DNA of 64,000 nucleotides from Apium graveolens. Its lineage: Eukaryota; Streptophyta; Magnoliopsida; Apiales; Apiaceae. Below, one piece after another: positions 1 through 11,975 of the stretch. The position numbers and the translations under genes were made by a program. Below the pieces are notes generated by a model. It saw only the letters and a list, made by a program, of their open reading frames with translations, did not search any database and was not told the origin of the DNA. The stretch spans positions 47,993,134-48,057,133 of the forward strand of contig NC_133657.1 of assembly GCF_009905375.1 (NCBI RefSeq). Reading direction: 5' to 3'. The first letter of the stretch is position 1, and every line of letters starts with the position of its first letter.

Positions 1-690
1 ATCTAGCGGTAAACCTGGTAGTTCATCAGGAAACACATCTGGAAATTCGTTGACAAGGGAAATATCTTCTATATTGGGGCTATCTCTTTCTGAATCTACT
101 ATATAGGCTAGGAAAGATTCGCAACCTTTTCTAAGCAATTTCTTAGCCTGAACGATTGTAAGAAACAGTCGCTCTTGCCTCTGTCCCTTAAATACCACTT
201 TCTCTCCACTCTCTGTCTTTAAATAGACCTTCTTGGACTTACAATTTATCTGAGCTTTATTCTTTCCTAACCAATCCATGCCTAATTTTATATCAAACTC
301 CCCTAACTTGAAAAATATCAAGTCGGCTGAAAATTTATGTCCCGATATATCAATCTCATAATTAGGACATAATTGACTCACATGAATCTTCTCTTGATTC
401 GCAATTACCACATATATTACCTCGTTCATAGCCATTTTATCACATTGAACTTTATCAACAAAAGTTTTTGATATAAAAGTTCTCGTTGCTCCAGAATCAA
501 TCAATACTTTAGCTTCAATAATATTTAATAAAAGTGTACCTACTATCACCTTAGAATTCTGAACAACGTCCTTCATTTTTAAATCAAATGTCCTTGCTGT
601 TGCTTGCGGAGTTGTTGTAGGTGGGGGCAATGCCAATACCTCAGCTAGCATAATTACACTAGTACTCGCCACATTCATCAAAGTCTTGAC
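1..690 (-). CDS. Element A aspartic protease (partial, runs off left edge)
   Basis: This is the retropepsin part of the gag-pol polyprotein, which would cut the polyprotein inside the virus-like particle. The frame is open from about 690 down to base 1. It contains the catalytic motif LIDSGATRTFI near 485-520, then GMDWL downstream, and ends toward the window edge with VNEFPDVFPDELPGLP, the conserved linker just before reverse transcriptase in Ty3/gypsy elements. No stop was seen in this stretch. It is in a different frame from the upstream gag segment, with the shift near 690, so the polyprotein as it stands is broken. The continuation into RT is beyond the window. Confidence 0.85.
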
Positions 691-1790
691 TGGTCCAGTT
701 GACTTGCACTCCTAGCTATGTGTCTAGTCTTTCCACACTTATAGCATGTAACTCCCGGCTTCTGCACCTTACACTCATTAGCCAAGTGTCCCTTCTGGTT
801 GTATCTATAGCATGTCATGTTCAGCTTATTACACACTTATGGGTGTCTTTTTCCACAGTGCTTGCACTCTAATCTCTGAAATCTATTTTCTCCAACTTGC
901 CCTTGGCTTGCCTGGTTGTTCCCCTTTGATTCTTGTCTCTTATTCAAATTTCCTTTCTTCTGGAAATTTCTGCCTTTGTGGAATCCAATCCTTTTCACAT
1001 TCCTTTCTTGTGAGCTTCCAACTTCAGACTTTTCTTCATAGAATGGAACCTTCCTCTTCTTGTTATCCTTTTCCTTCATTGACTGCATCCCATTACTCTC
1101 AATCAAAGCAGCTTTCTGTACTACTCCAGCATAAGTATCAAGCTCAAACATAGCCACTCTATCTCTGATCCAAGACTCTAATCCTTGTTGGAATCTCTTT
1201 GCTTTTTCCTCCTCAGTGTTCACATACTTCGTCACAAATCTTGAAAGCTCCGTAAACTTCTTCTCATACTCCAATACAGACATACTTCCTTGCTTTAATT
1301 CAAGAAATTTTAGCTCCATCTGATTCTGCATGTACTTAGGGTAATACTTTTCCAGAAATAACTTCTTAAACCTTTCCCAAAAAACTTGCTGATTTGCCTC
1401 CATAGCTTTCACGGAATCCCACCAATAATTGACTTTGCCTTTCAAGAAGTAAGTAGCATATGGCGTCTTCTGATCGTCTCCTAGCTGTACCAACTCAAAA
1501 GCTCTTTCCATTTCCTTAATCCATATATTAGCTATTAGTGGATCAGTGGTATCATGAAATGCAGGTGGATTCATATTCTGAAAAGATTTGAAAGTGACAA
1601 CTTGTCGAGGTGGTACTGGTGGGTCACGTGGTTGGTGTGGTTCATGATTATCTTGGTTTTTAAATTGTTGTTGAAGAGTTCTTTGTTGTTGAGCTATATC
1701 ATTTGTTTGTTGTTGTAAGGTTTCCAGCAATCAAAGAATATTATGATATGTGGTAGAAGTGGCTGTTGGATTCTTCTTTTTGGGTGGCAT
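691..1790 (-). pseudogene. Element A gag (capsid and nucleocapsid), with stops
   Basis: Gag forms the retrotransposon particle and packages its RNA. The likely start is the ATG at 1790 (MPPKKKNPTATS), because its frame leads straight into the long capsid frame after one TGA at 1731-1733. The capsid region carries WIKEMERAFEL, then YFLKGKVNYWW, then LELKQGSMSVLEYEKKF, the pattern of the plant retrotransposon gag domain. A basic KKRK stretch and zinc-knuckle remnants follow (HCGKRH near 850, CYRYNQKGHLANEC near 800, CYKCGKTRHIA near 735). A TAA at 836-838 interrupts the knuckles, and the frame changes near 690 before the protease. The two stops and the damaged knuckles mean this copy cannot make a full Gag. 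Confidence 0.85.
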
Positions 1791-2102
1791 GATCCTGAAA
1801 TAAAAGTTATATCAAAACAGGTATGAACAATACAGATAGTTCGAGGTTAGGGTGTCATATGTCATTATATTCACATATGCAATCGGGTTTCAAATTAAAG
1901 AATAAGGGTGATGCATATAAAGGCATAAAAACAATTGAAAGCAAATAGAACGATAGTGCATAATAATCGAAATTAAGGTCAAGGTACATCAAGATTAGAA
2001 TAGAGTTTGAATCTAGGGATAACATGCTAATTAAAGGAAAACAACAAGGGATTCTACAAAGTCCAACAACACAACAACATGAAAGGTAGATAATGGAAAG
2101 AG

Positions 2103-2463
2103 CTAAGGCTCCACTCCGTCAGAACGGGGTCCGGTAGTCTTCTCCTCATGAAGCATCTTCACAATACTCTAGAGCTCGTCCGCAACCATCTGGATGGTAT
2201 ACTGGCTGGTACGGTCTAGGTGCGATGTCATCTCATCAAGCTTAGTGTTGACGTACTGAACCAAAGTCTCAAGTCTCACAGTCATCTGCTCCTTAGGCTT
2301 TTCGTCATAGTTTCGGTTGTCCGGATACACATTCTTCAATCGGTCTAACAGTCGATCGTACTTGCCCTGAAGCATTTCGAACTCACGCCTCAATCTAGCA
2401 TACACGGAGAAAACAATTGTGTCAGTCGGCTCAGAGGATGATGAGGAATGCGCCCTTTGCTGC
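2103..2463 (-). pseudogene. Leader open frame of element A, charged and probably helical
   Basis: Between the primer site and gag, one frame runs for about 120 codons with a single internal TAG at 2169-2171. It begins near AHSSSSSEPTDTIVF, continues with YARLRREFEMLQGKYDRL, and ends in HEEKTTGPRSDGVEP before a TAG at 2103-2105. The middle is rich in Leu, Arg, Glu and Lys in a spacing that suggests a coiled coil. There is no in-frame ATG at its beginning; the first in-frame start-like codon is a GTG at 2405. I do not recognise the protein. It could be an extra gag-associated or spliced ORF of this family, or a chance frame. Confidence 0.45.
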
Positions 2464-2594
2464 CAAACAATGCATAGATATATATAAGAGAATTATTAAA
2501 GATAGATTTGCTTAACCTACACTCTCGCATAATACCTATAACCTATGCATATATCCTATAACCTATTTGGCCTGTCCAGGGACTTTAAACCATA

Positions 2595-2606
2595 GCTCTG
2601 ATACCA
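2595..2606 (-). other. Primer binding site of element A (tRNA-Met type)
   Basis: The minus strand reads TGGTATCAGAGC, the usual complement of the 3' end of plant initiator tRNA-Met. It lies a few bases inside the LTR end, which fixes the element's orientation as minus. Confidence 0.9.
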
Positions 2607-2611
2607 AAACC

Positions 2612-5600
2612 TATCACACCCCAACTTTAACAAAAGAAACAACACGAATAATTACAATAGTTCTCAAAAATAAATAAATACAACTGAAACCAAGACCTTA
2701 CAGTTTAGGGTTTGGAGCAGCCCAACACTACTAACTATTACAACTGATTCAAACCGAGTCCTCATACAAAACGACCTCTAGACTACCTGAGCTCGAACAT
2801 ACGAATCAGCATCACAGGTCTTACGCACGGTCTTCTTGAATCTAACCATATCTGCTAGCTAAAATATCAGGGTGAAAGCAAGTAGTGAGCCAAATGCTCA
2901 ACAAGTACTATATAATACATAACAAAAAGAAAGGATAAAAGCGTAAATGAAAGATCTAATAATAATCAGAGATAAACTTTCAGGGTGATGGCATCATTTA
3001 CTTGTAACAAAACAATTAAGAATCCTTTCTTTATCAAAAACCATTTTATGACCCTACGGATTACAGCCGGTGATCAGCCGTGAAGTAATCCCGAACCTCG
3101 CTGGGTTCTTAACAATTTAATGGGATCCCTAGGCATCTTTTAAGCCTAACATAATAACTGTGAAAGGGACTTGCGTCTTAGTCCAATTCACCAATCTCAA
3201 GAAAAACATTCTTTTATTTAAAGGGTAATTAACTTTTATAAAACTGATGCTAAGGAGAACTTTACAAAGATCTATACAAAGAGTTTAATCATCAATCAAG
3301 GATTTCGAGTTAAAAACTCTTATCAGAATGATGTGACTTATCACTAGAAGGGTTTTCAAGGATAGTTAGCAATGGTCTGATAACCAAGGAAGAAAGTATT
3401 GAAAAAGAGTCATAACGTTATTCCGAAAGATAGACGTCTCATAGTTGAGGGTTATATATGGGATATATCTAGTGACAAAGAATTGGGTATGATTGAATAG
3501 TAAAGAACTAGGTCAACTGGGTACAATGTAGTGGTTCCAGATAAGACATAGGTTTAAAAATATAAAGAAGGTAAGCATTACTTCAAAGTATAACGGAGTA
3601 TCATGTTTTAGGGGAAAGAATAGAATTATCAAGCAATTATGAACACCTTTAAGGAATCACTGACTTTTAGGTGTCAAGATAAGGTTACTTATACAGGGTT
3701 CGACATAACAATTACTTTGGTATGCTAGCATGGCATGACCCTTTACCACTTGCATAGCAATCTTCAATTAAAGTTCAACAACTTGCAGTGTAAACAAAAA
3801 GGTAGGTTTAAACACTTGCCTGGAGAAAGGCTTGTCTTGACTGGCAGGTAGGAGCAACTGGGAGCTTTACTCGACTTTAATGGCACGTTTACCCTCGTCT
3901 CAAGATCCTACACAAAATAATAATAACCTCATTATAATATATTCTCACCAACTCAACCTATTTATAAACCGAAATTAAGCACCTTGGCACTTAGGCCGTT
4001 ATACACACATATTTAGAATCACCTTATAAACATAATAGTTCACATAGCCACATATGCTCACATAACACAATTAAGTACAAAACAATATAACACACACTAT
4101 ATTGCATCACTAATCTTGGATGATCTCACTCCACTTACTTAAGTCACTTGGTCGCTAAACTAATCAAAACTCCTAATATTAACCTCATAACTCGAAGTGC
4201 CTTTTCTAAACCATCAAGTTCCTATTGACCCTTACTTAGGACTTTCACTCTACTGACGTTATACTATCTTACAACTATGGTGGTCAACCTAGCCCTCACT
4301 CATAAGTGCTCTAAAACTACATGATAAGTGAAGGTGCTCATTATAGAAATTTCAGGATGACATCAATGGTTTCTTGGGTGCATTTGACACCCTTAGACCT
4401 CAAGTTTACCTCTCAAACTTCTACACTAGACTCTTCTGATCATAAGGCAACTCCCAAACTTGGTGTGACTCAAGGGCCTAGCTTGGGCCTCCCTAGGCCT
4501 AAGCATAAACTCCAAGGTTCCCCTGTTTTATGGACAGGAAAGGGTCCTGATTTACACTAACTTGTGACACATGATTCTAAATCAATTCCTATTAACTATG
4601 GCTGGAAAAACTCCTAAGATAGTCCCTCTAACTAGGGACAATCAGGGCCTAATGAGGGCCTACCCATGACATGGTCAAAACTCCCCATTTCTAAGTTGTA
4701 GCAAAATTGTCCCCTGCTGGACAGATTTAGTGTTTTCACTCGTGCACCTAACCAAACAACCTACAAACCTTTAAAAAACACCTAAAATCCAAAGTATACT
4801 CCTAGTACTAGCTTCTGGTGACTTGGTCCTCAAAGTGCATTGCAATGACAAGGACAAATCTCACTCTAAACCTCATGGTACCAAACTGAAATTCTGCAGA
4901 ATCTAATGCTCCCCTTTCCACCATGATTCCTACTTGACAAACCAAACCAACTATCAATTAAAACCAAAATTAAATCTAAACCAAGGAAACCTACTGAAAT
5001 AACACACCCAAACTAAATTTTGTCTTGGTGAAGATCATCCTTACCTAAAGTGCAATATAGCAAAACGAGAGTTAAAACAATACACTAATTACAAGTCATC
5101 AAAGTTTCGAAAATAGCAACTTAAATCCTCCATATATATATAAATCAAAATCACATAACAAGAAACACAAATCATAATCAATATCTTAACTCAACGGAAA
5201 TTAGAGCTTATTAACAATTATCATTCCAAATGATCAAGAACTTTCGAAAATCATGAGTTGAACCTATGCATGCATGCCTTCGAATTTATAAGCCAAAAAC
5301 AATGTAGTTTTTAAAACAGTTTCATGATAAAATCAATATGCAAGCCTAGAATCAACTATAAGTAAATGATCAATTATCATGCAAAGGGTTTTATCAAGTT
5401 TTTACTTCCAAAACCAAGCTATCATCACATAAACATTCAAAATCAACAAAGCAACAAAGAAAAACCATTAAGAACCATTCATTCGGCTCCCTTATGGTCA
5501 TAGACGAATAAAATGGAAGGGAAATGACCATAAAAGCAAGAGCTTCATTCTCATGACTTGGCATTTCACCATTCCTTGTAGTTCCCTCAATAATACAACC

Positions 5601-6475
5601 TTAAATCCTTGAGAATCAAGATTATATTTTGAGTTCTAGTTAAAACAATGACATGAAAGATCAAAACATAACCTTTTCACCCTAAACTCTTTGGATTATA
5701 TATGAACAAAATATAGGGAGTAAGATTGCTTGAATAGAATATAAATATTTGAGTGAAAAATGAAGAAAAGAAGGGGGTGGGGACTTCGGCTATGGGAAGG
5801 CCGAGAGGGGGGGTTTGGCTGAGAGAAAGAAAAGAGAGGGAGGAGAGAGTGAGGTGAGGTGTGGAGTGTGGAGTGAAGTGAAATGATTATGACCACTTGT
5901 ACTTAATTTCTATGCTTTTGATTTGACTAAAAAATGAGTGGAATTGAGAATTGACAAGAGTACCCTTCAAGCACTTGTGCCATTTTGCATGCAAGGGTAG
6001 TGATGTAATTTGGCTAATAAAGTGAGAGTTAGTGGGGTGAGAGTTTCCAAGTTTGCCCCTCACTTCTGCTTGAGAGAAATTTGCATGCATGGGAAACTAG
6101 GTAATTTTCTAATTATAAATCAACTAACTTATATAAAACAATTTCTATAAAAATAAATACACTTTCATAAATCACAAAATAAATATTATAAAATAGCTTG
6201 TGATTTTAGAAATTTAATGATATAAGATTTGAAATTTTTTGTTAAAAGATTTTTAAAAATCAATTTTTCATATAGAATGAAATACTTCTATTTTCATTTA
6301 AAAATACTAAATAATGAGATTTTTCCCTTTTAATTTTTTTTGCATAAACTAACACATTAAACACTTAATTTATAGGCACTCAACAAATAGATCACCCACA
6401 TTTATAATTAATTTAAATCTCAATTATAAATACACAATTATATATAAATAAGCTTTAGAAATACCGGTCGTAACC
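2612..6475 (-). repeat. 5' LTR of element A, about 3.9 kb
   Basis: The LTR runs from next to the primer site to about 6475. Its inner end reads GGGGTGTGATA on the minus strand, where the canonical terminal CA appears as TA. There is no gene in it. The short open frames inside (for example 4321-4560 on plus) show no recognisable domain. It contains a 14-base stretch, 3066-3079 (GCCGGTGATCAGCC), that recurs exactly in region G at the other edge of the window. The outer boundary is uncertain by several bases because the second LTR is not available for comparison. Confidence 0.75.
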
Positions 6476-6898
6476 CGTGTTGAAGTATATGATACTTTTT
6501 AGACCTTTGGGTTTGACTTAACTAAGTTACCACAATAGGATTGTGAACTTAGAGGCATAGAGTTTGGTGAGATTTATTGGATAAATAAGAATAAATATTG
6601 TTCCACTAAACTATCCAAGAGTTATATAGTTAATATAATTGACAAATGTTGTCTACCTTATTGAATCATGTTTTAGGAGTAAAGTCAAAGCTGAACTAAA
6701 ATGTTGTGAAATTTGGATCTTGGCTCACTAGAAAGTATATAGAAGATATTCTTTCCGAATTAATAGTTAGGGCTATTAATTTATTAAAAATAGTGGGAGA
6801 TATATCTTTTGAATATATATGAATAATCACTTGAACATAATTTAATAATCATCTGTAGACTAATTTATCTTATGCATTTTAAACATTGTAGATATCAA
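6476..6898 (+). other. Leader of copia element H between element A and gag
   Basis: This is AT-rich non-coding sequence ending directly at the gag ATG (6899). I see no tRNA-Met primer site and no match to the 3' LTR candidate at 59689-61190. It may be untranslated leader with the 5' LTR lost or displaced beyond element A. Confidence 0.4.
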
Positions 6899-7056
6899 AT
6901 GGCAATCAATTCAAACAACTTCTCTGTGCGATCAGTCCTTGAGAAGGACAAGATAAAAGGAACAAACTTCCTTGACTGGCAGAGGAACTTGAGGATTGTC
7001 CTCAAACAAGAGCGCAAGCTCTATGTAATATATATGCCTCGCCCTATACCTCTCCC
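6899..7056 (+). pseudogene. Copia element H gag, N-terminal piece
   Basis: The frame opens with MAINSNNFSVRSVLEKDKI and contains NFLDWQRNLRIVLKQERK, the conserved N-terminal pattern of plant copia Gag (the 'N..W...L...L' region). It is cut inside a Pro-Leu-Pro stretch by the LTR of element B at 7057. The next codons (EGPSHAQ) resume at 20944 after one copy of the CTCCC duplication. The ATG at 6899 is chosen because the family pattern starts there; an upstream in-frame ATG at 6872 adds only nine unconserved residues. Confidence 0.85.
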
Positions 7057-8237
7057 TGTAACACCCCCAAATTCGGGGTCGGGGATTCGGGTTGTCACGA
7101 GTTCCATTTCCCTTATCAATACTTAATCTTAACAGTCAACCAACTACTGAGTACTGTGACCCCACAATACACACACACACCACAAGTTATAGTCTCAGAG
7201 ATGAATGCCAAAAATAACACAAGTCATTTTATTCCACAATTATAAACCGTTACACCTTAAAAGGGCTTCTGAATAATTTACATATTCTTTGCCATTATTA
7301 CAATTCATAAATATACATAAGTCTGGCACAATAAAAGTTGAAAGCCTAGCCTACTGGTAGTTCCTACCTCAGCTACAACGACATCAACGCCTACAGGAAA
7401 CTGCGGAACTTTTCCTATCCGCTCACAAATTGGGAGCTTGATCCTGTTCATCTTGTCTATCTGATGTTGTGTGATGAAAGAAGAAAGCAAGGGTGAGCAA
7501 CAAGCCCACCGAAATAATATATATAATAATTAACAATATATGAGCATTCTCATAGTACTCATGAAAGTCTTGGTTAAGAAGAAATGAACCAAGTTAATAT
7601 CTTAACGCGACTAAGTCGCAAAATATTCAGTATATAAATACATATATACTTTTCACAATCTTTGAAATTCTCTGACATGTATAATATACATAGAGTTCCA
7701 GTTTATAACTGTATAAAAATATCGTTGCAAGGTGATCTCATATATCTAACCTTGTCTCAACGCTTTTCTGAAAATCTTTGACATGCATAAGATAATCATT
7801 TACTAGATATAAGTTTAAAAGATGAAGTTACAAGATACTCCAATATACTTATATCTTTTCCAAATACTACTTGAACTACCACCGTTCAAGTTATAATCAG
7901 TTTCAAAAGGTCATCACACTGATGAGACTTCAAGATAAGACTTGAATAGATTCAATCTTTGAAATATCATTATAAATAATGAAGTTACGAGATACTTCAT
8001 TAAGTCCTGATATATATATACACACCTATATATATACATTTCATACACTCCTTGAAAACCTCTGTTATAAAAATTATAAACAGAGTTGTAATATCCAATG
8101 AATTTGGAAAGGAGAAAACATTGGCATAAACCTGATATCTTGCTGATCAGGCAAAGATACCAATAAGTAACCTTTTCTACTAGTAGATGGACGAATTCCC
8201 CACTGGTCATCACCCTGGCCGCAATTGGACCTTATGC

Positions 8238-8317
8238 TGGACTGCCACTCAGCCACTTACCCATTTGATGGACTCCCACTGAGCCACTTACACTTTCATG
8301 GACGCCCACTGAGCCCA
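8238..8317. repeat. Three imperfect 30-bp repeats in LTR of element B
   Basis: The string GGAC-GCCCACTGAGCC (with small changes) occurs three times, at 8239, 8269 and 8300. The same triplet is present in the right LTR near 17955-18035. It lies in the middle of the LTR and its role is unknown. Confidence 0.75.
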
Positions 8318-8828
8318 TGTTGCTTATGCCGACTCAATAGATGGACTTACTTCCCGAACGTTGGGTAAGTAATCAATTCATTTATCAAAGCAGCAACCTC
8401 GTTGCGAATATAAAATATATCACATAGTCGGATCCCTCAGGTTTTGAGCGAGTATTTAAATCCCCTTTTAAAGGAAGATCTTAAATATAAAAATGAGTTT
8501 TGGGATCCGCTCTAACCTTTAAAATCATTTTGAAGACTCGAAAACATTTCTAAGAATATTTGGAGTGATGCTGATTTAATGAAATAAATCAGTCCCGGTA
8601 TATTAGAAAATATCTGAATATTATTCTTTAAATAATATTCCCATAAAGAATAATCTTTATAAAAATAATTGAAGTAGAAGTTGTAATACTTATACTTGAA
8701 ATGAATAATAAATAACCAAAGATATACTTATACGGAAGTAATATCTTTATTTGAATAATCAAAAGTGAGTTTGATTATCGACACATTATTCTTTAATAAA
8801 ATAAAGAATATTAATTAGTAAATAATCG

Positions 8829-9105
8829 GAGTCATAAGCCCTCGAATGAATATTAAAAATAATATTCATTAATAAAATAAACTGAGTCATAAGCCCTCGA
8901 ATGAATATTCAAAATAATATTCATTAGTAAAATAAACGGAGTCATAAGCCCTCGAATGAATATTCAACTAATATTCATTAAATAAAATAAACCGAGTCAT
9001 AAGTCCTCGAATGAATATTCAACTAATATTCATTAAATAAATAAGCGGAGTCATAAGTCCTCAAATGAATATTCAGAATAATATTCATTAAATAAATTAA
9101 AGTTA
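8829..9105. repeat. Five 55-bp tandem repeats, each with an inverted repeat
   Basis: Units start at 8829, 8884, 8939, 8994 and 9048 with GAGTCATAAGYCCTC. Each carries AATGAATATT followed after a few bases by its reverse complement AATATTCATT, so each unit could form a 10-bp stem. The right LTR has the matching five-unit array. Confidence 0.9.
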
Positions 9106-9140
9106 TTGAATAAACCTTATTCGATTAATAGTTTTGAAAC

Positions 9141-9178
9141 TATATCAATATATATATATATAAATATATATATATATA
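9141..9178. repeat. TA microsatellite in LTR of element B
   Basis: A run of TA dinucleotides with one AAA interruption. The right LTR copy (18863-18907) is longer, as expected of a slipping repeat. Confidence 0.85.
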
Positions 9179-11210
9179 ATATACCCGGGAACATCGACTC
9201 CCGGTTTTAGAACATGTTCACTTTTGGGTCCCCTATCCTAAGGGTATACACAACTACTGCTTATCTCTAGCATAGGTATTATGCACCTTATAAGCAATTG
9301 AATCAACAATTAGATATCAAGATTACGAAATAGACATGCATATATACCATATCACATGCTCCAATATATCGCAAGATTTGCTAATAACAATCATGCACTT
9401 ATCACAAGATAATGCATATACATATATTTACATCACAACAACAGTATAACGGGTAGAAAACTTGCCTGAGTGCTCCGGGATAGACTTAAGCTTAGAGCGG
9501 GTCCGGTAACCTATGAACAACAACATAAGCCGGAATTAAACCACGGTCGCTTAAGAAACTATATTTTAACCAATTGAACCCTAACATTTGCTTATGGTCA
9601 TTTCTACGCTTAACAAATCACATAAGTCGTTCGAGTACCCTCGGCTCCACCATTTTTTATAAATTAACCATTAAGGGTTTTAAGGAGATTATTTCACGAG
9701 TACCCTACGAACTGCCTAATCCACTTAACATAATTGTTTCATATCCCAATTAGTCATTTAAGGTCCTTTACCAAGGTTTCAAAGTAAGGCGAGGGGAAAT
9801 AGTTCGTTCACGAAACGCCGTTACTTAAAACGGTCGTTTATCCTAAACCGTACATCGGATTCATGTGTACCACATATCAAAACGAAGCTCGTAACATGAA
9901 CTATCTAATAATGGCAATGGTCAAAACCTAGCAGTGGGTTCTAGGGTCCTGATTTTATGAACAAAAATAGTCTAAAGTAAATCGGACATTACGACAGCTA
10001 TGTTTACGCGATTACCAAAGTTTAAACTACTCCAATCAACCACCAACCAACTCATAACCATCAATACAACAAAAATTCACCTAAACCATATCACATCAGT
10101 CCATAACCTCCAAGTTTTTCAACTCAAACAACCACAATCAAGGCCTATGAACTATAATCAAGCTTTAATTACCAAAACACTTCCAAATCAAACTAAACTA
10201 CTAATAATCACAATCTATGCTTCTCATTTCACAAAACCAACAATTAAAATTACTAACAAATAAAGTAAAGGCTAGGGTTTGATGTTTATACCTTCCTTGG
10301 GAGGTGTTAAGTTGCTAGGAAGCCTTAGGAAGCCTCCTACAAGCTTGATCTTTCCAAAGAAATCAAGAACACAAAGTTAGGCTTTGAAGTTTCTAAAAGT
10401 CCGATGTAAATAACTGTAAAAATGAGGGTCTTAACATCCTTATTTGGACGATACTTGTGAACAAGAGTTGTAGGCCATCTCAATACCTTTCCAACGAGCT
10501 ATAGAACACAACATTTGAGTGAGTATTAAAGGAGATATGGCAGTTTGAAGTTGCTGTGTTTATTTTGGCCGAGAGCTTCTTCTTGCAAAGTCAACTCTTC
10601 TCTTTTTGATTTATCTTATTTGCTTGGTTTATTCTTCTTTTTGTCTTGAAATTTGTTTTAACCTTTTTACCATGGTTAATTTTGTATGGCTCAAAATCAC
10701 CCAACAAACAAAACTCCTTTTTCATGCTTATGCAAGCAAGCTTGTGTCATGTGATGACATCATCATCCACTACCTCTTTGATTAGCTCCTAATTACTTGG
10801 CTAATGACCGCTGATCTGTTATGCGGTTCGCTTAACTTTCGTTTTCGTTTATCATTTGAGGGATCATACCCGGGATCTTATCACTTAGGTTTCCTTAACC
10901 TTTCTCAATACATTATATTCCTTTTATGATCCTCTCGTATAATCCTCGAATTTAAATCCTTTTTATTCTGTTACCTTATACTTAATTCTTTCTGTATCTG
11001 GTAAATTTCTGGAAAAAATCAAAGTGTTCGGATTTGGATTCTGACGATCTTTACATACACTTATTTACTTATGGAATACTAATACGATCTTAGAATTTCC
11101 ATAACAGTACTCCTATATAGCGTGGTCTGATAATTTTCCTTAATCAGCATCATCAGCAAAAGTTACTATTCATCCGTGTTTCAAAAATTCCAAAAATTGG
11201 GGTTATTAGA

Positions 11211-11223
11211 GTCTCCCCTCCTT
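11211..11223 (-). other. Polypurine tract of element B
   Basis: The minus strand reads AAGGAGGGGAGAC directly before the 3' LTR. This is the expected primer for plus-strand DNA synthesis and confirms the minus orientation. Confidence 0.85.
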
Positions 11224-11224
11224 A

Positions 11225-11975
11225 AAAGGATTCTGTCCCGGAATCGGATAGAAAATGAATAGGGATGCTCTCTTAGCATTGCACTTTCTAACTCTCAAGT
11301 AAATTTTCCTACATTGTGGTTCTACCATCAAACTCTGACTAGTTTGATAATCCTTCTCCTAAGCACTTGTTCCTTTTCAATCTATAACCCTTCCTGGTTG
11401 CTCCATATAGGTTACGTCTGGTTGCATGTCTATGCGCTCATATGCCCCTATTTGTCTGGCATCCGAATTACACTTCCTTAACATTGATATGTGGAACACG
11501 TTATAAACTTGCTACATGTTCGGGGGTAGGGCTAGCTCATATGCTAATTTCCCAATACGTCTTAATATATCCAAGAGTCCAACAATTCGTGGGCTTAACT
11601 TTCCTTTCTTTCCGAACCTTATCCATCCTTTCTAAGGGAATACCTATAACAACACTAGGTCCCCTACTTCCTATTCTTTGTCCTTTTTGTGTCAAATCAA
11701 CATACTTCGTGTGCCCATCTTGGGCTACTACCAGTCGTCCTCTGATTAAATCTATTATATCCTTGGTCCTTTGGACCACTGCTGGTCCGAGCATCTTGCG
11801 CTCTCCAACTCCATCCTATCATAAGGGAGATCGACATTGTCTTCCCTCAAGGATCTTATAAGGCGATACCTCGATACTGACATACGATCGATTATCGTGA
11901 GAAAACTTAATCCACGTTAAGTGATCATTCCAAATTCTTTCAAGTCTATTGCACCGACTCTCATCATAGCTTCTA
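11225..11975 (-). pseudogene. Element B integrase C-terminus and chromodomain remnant
   Basis: On the minus strand, fragments in shifting frames match the end of a chromovirus polyprotein. RIWNDHLTWIKFSHDN and PYKILEGRQCRSP lie near 11840-11960 and come from the integrase core. They are followed by MLGPAVVQRTKDIIDLIRGR (open frame 11537-11794), the conserved segment after the core. Nearest the LTR, QPDVTYMEQPGRVID and ELESAMLREHPY (about 11230-11450) match the chromodomain tail. That domain is thought to guide integration to heterochromatin. Many stops and frameshifts are present, and the upstream half of the integrase core was not recognised. Confidence 0.8.

Larger units (their letters stand above)
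1..6475 (-). mobile_element. Element A: Ty3/gypsy retrotransposon, left part outside window
   Basis: Reading on the minus strand, an LTR (6475 to 2612) is followed by a primer binding site complementary to initiator tRNA-Met, a leader with a small open frame, gag, and an aspartic protease that runs off the window at base 1. The order, the zinc knuckles and the protease style are those of a Ty3/gypsy element, and the roughly 3.9 kb LTR suits the Tekay/Del chromovirus group. The right terminus is placed at 6475 because the minus strand there reads GGTTACGACC, close to the TGTNACGAC starts of other LTRs in this window; the terminal TG appears mutated. The other LTR and the target-site duplication lie outside. 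Between the gag start and the leader frame (1791-2102) I see only untranslated leader. RT, RNase H and integrase are not in the window, so the clade is inferred. Confidence 0.85.
7057..11210 (-). repeat. 3' LTR of element B (left copy)
   Basis: The plus strand starts TGTAACACCCCC and ends TTATTAGA, where the right copy keeps the canonical TTATTACA. It holds a 30-bp-period repeat, a 55-bp tandem palindrome array and a TA microsatellite, all matched in the right copy. Short open frames such as 10000-10263 occur in both LTR copies but have no recognisable domain. Confidence 0.93.

Noticed and set aside
2595..2606. tRNA-Met-like sequence (also at 16755, 30618, 39956)
   Set aside because: These are primer binding sites complementary to the tRNA 3' end, not tRNA genes.
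4321..4560. 79-codon frame in LTR of A
   Set aside because: Isolated, no domain, not supported by context.
8829..9105. Regular repeats resembling a CRISPR array
   Set aside because: Units are contiguous 55-bp tandem repeats without unique spacers, inside a plant LTR.
10000..10263. 87-codon frame in LTR of B, also at 19728-19991
   Set aside because: Present twice only through LTR duplication; composition follows the AT-rich base content.
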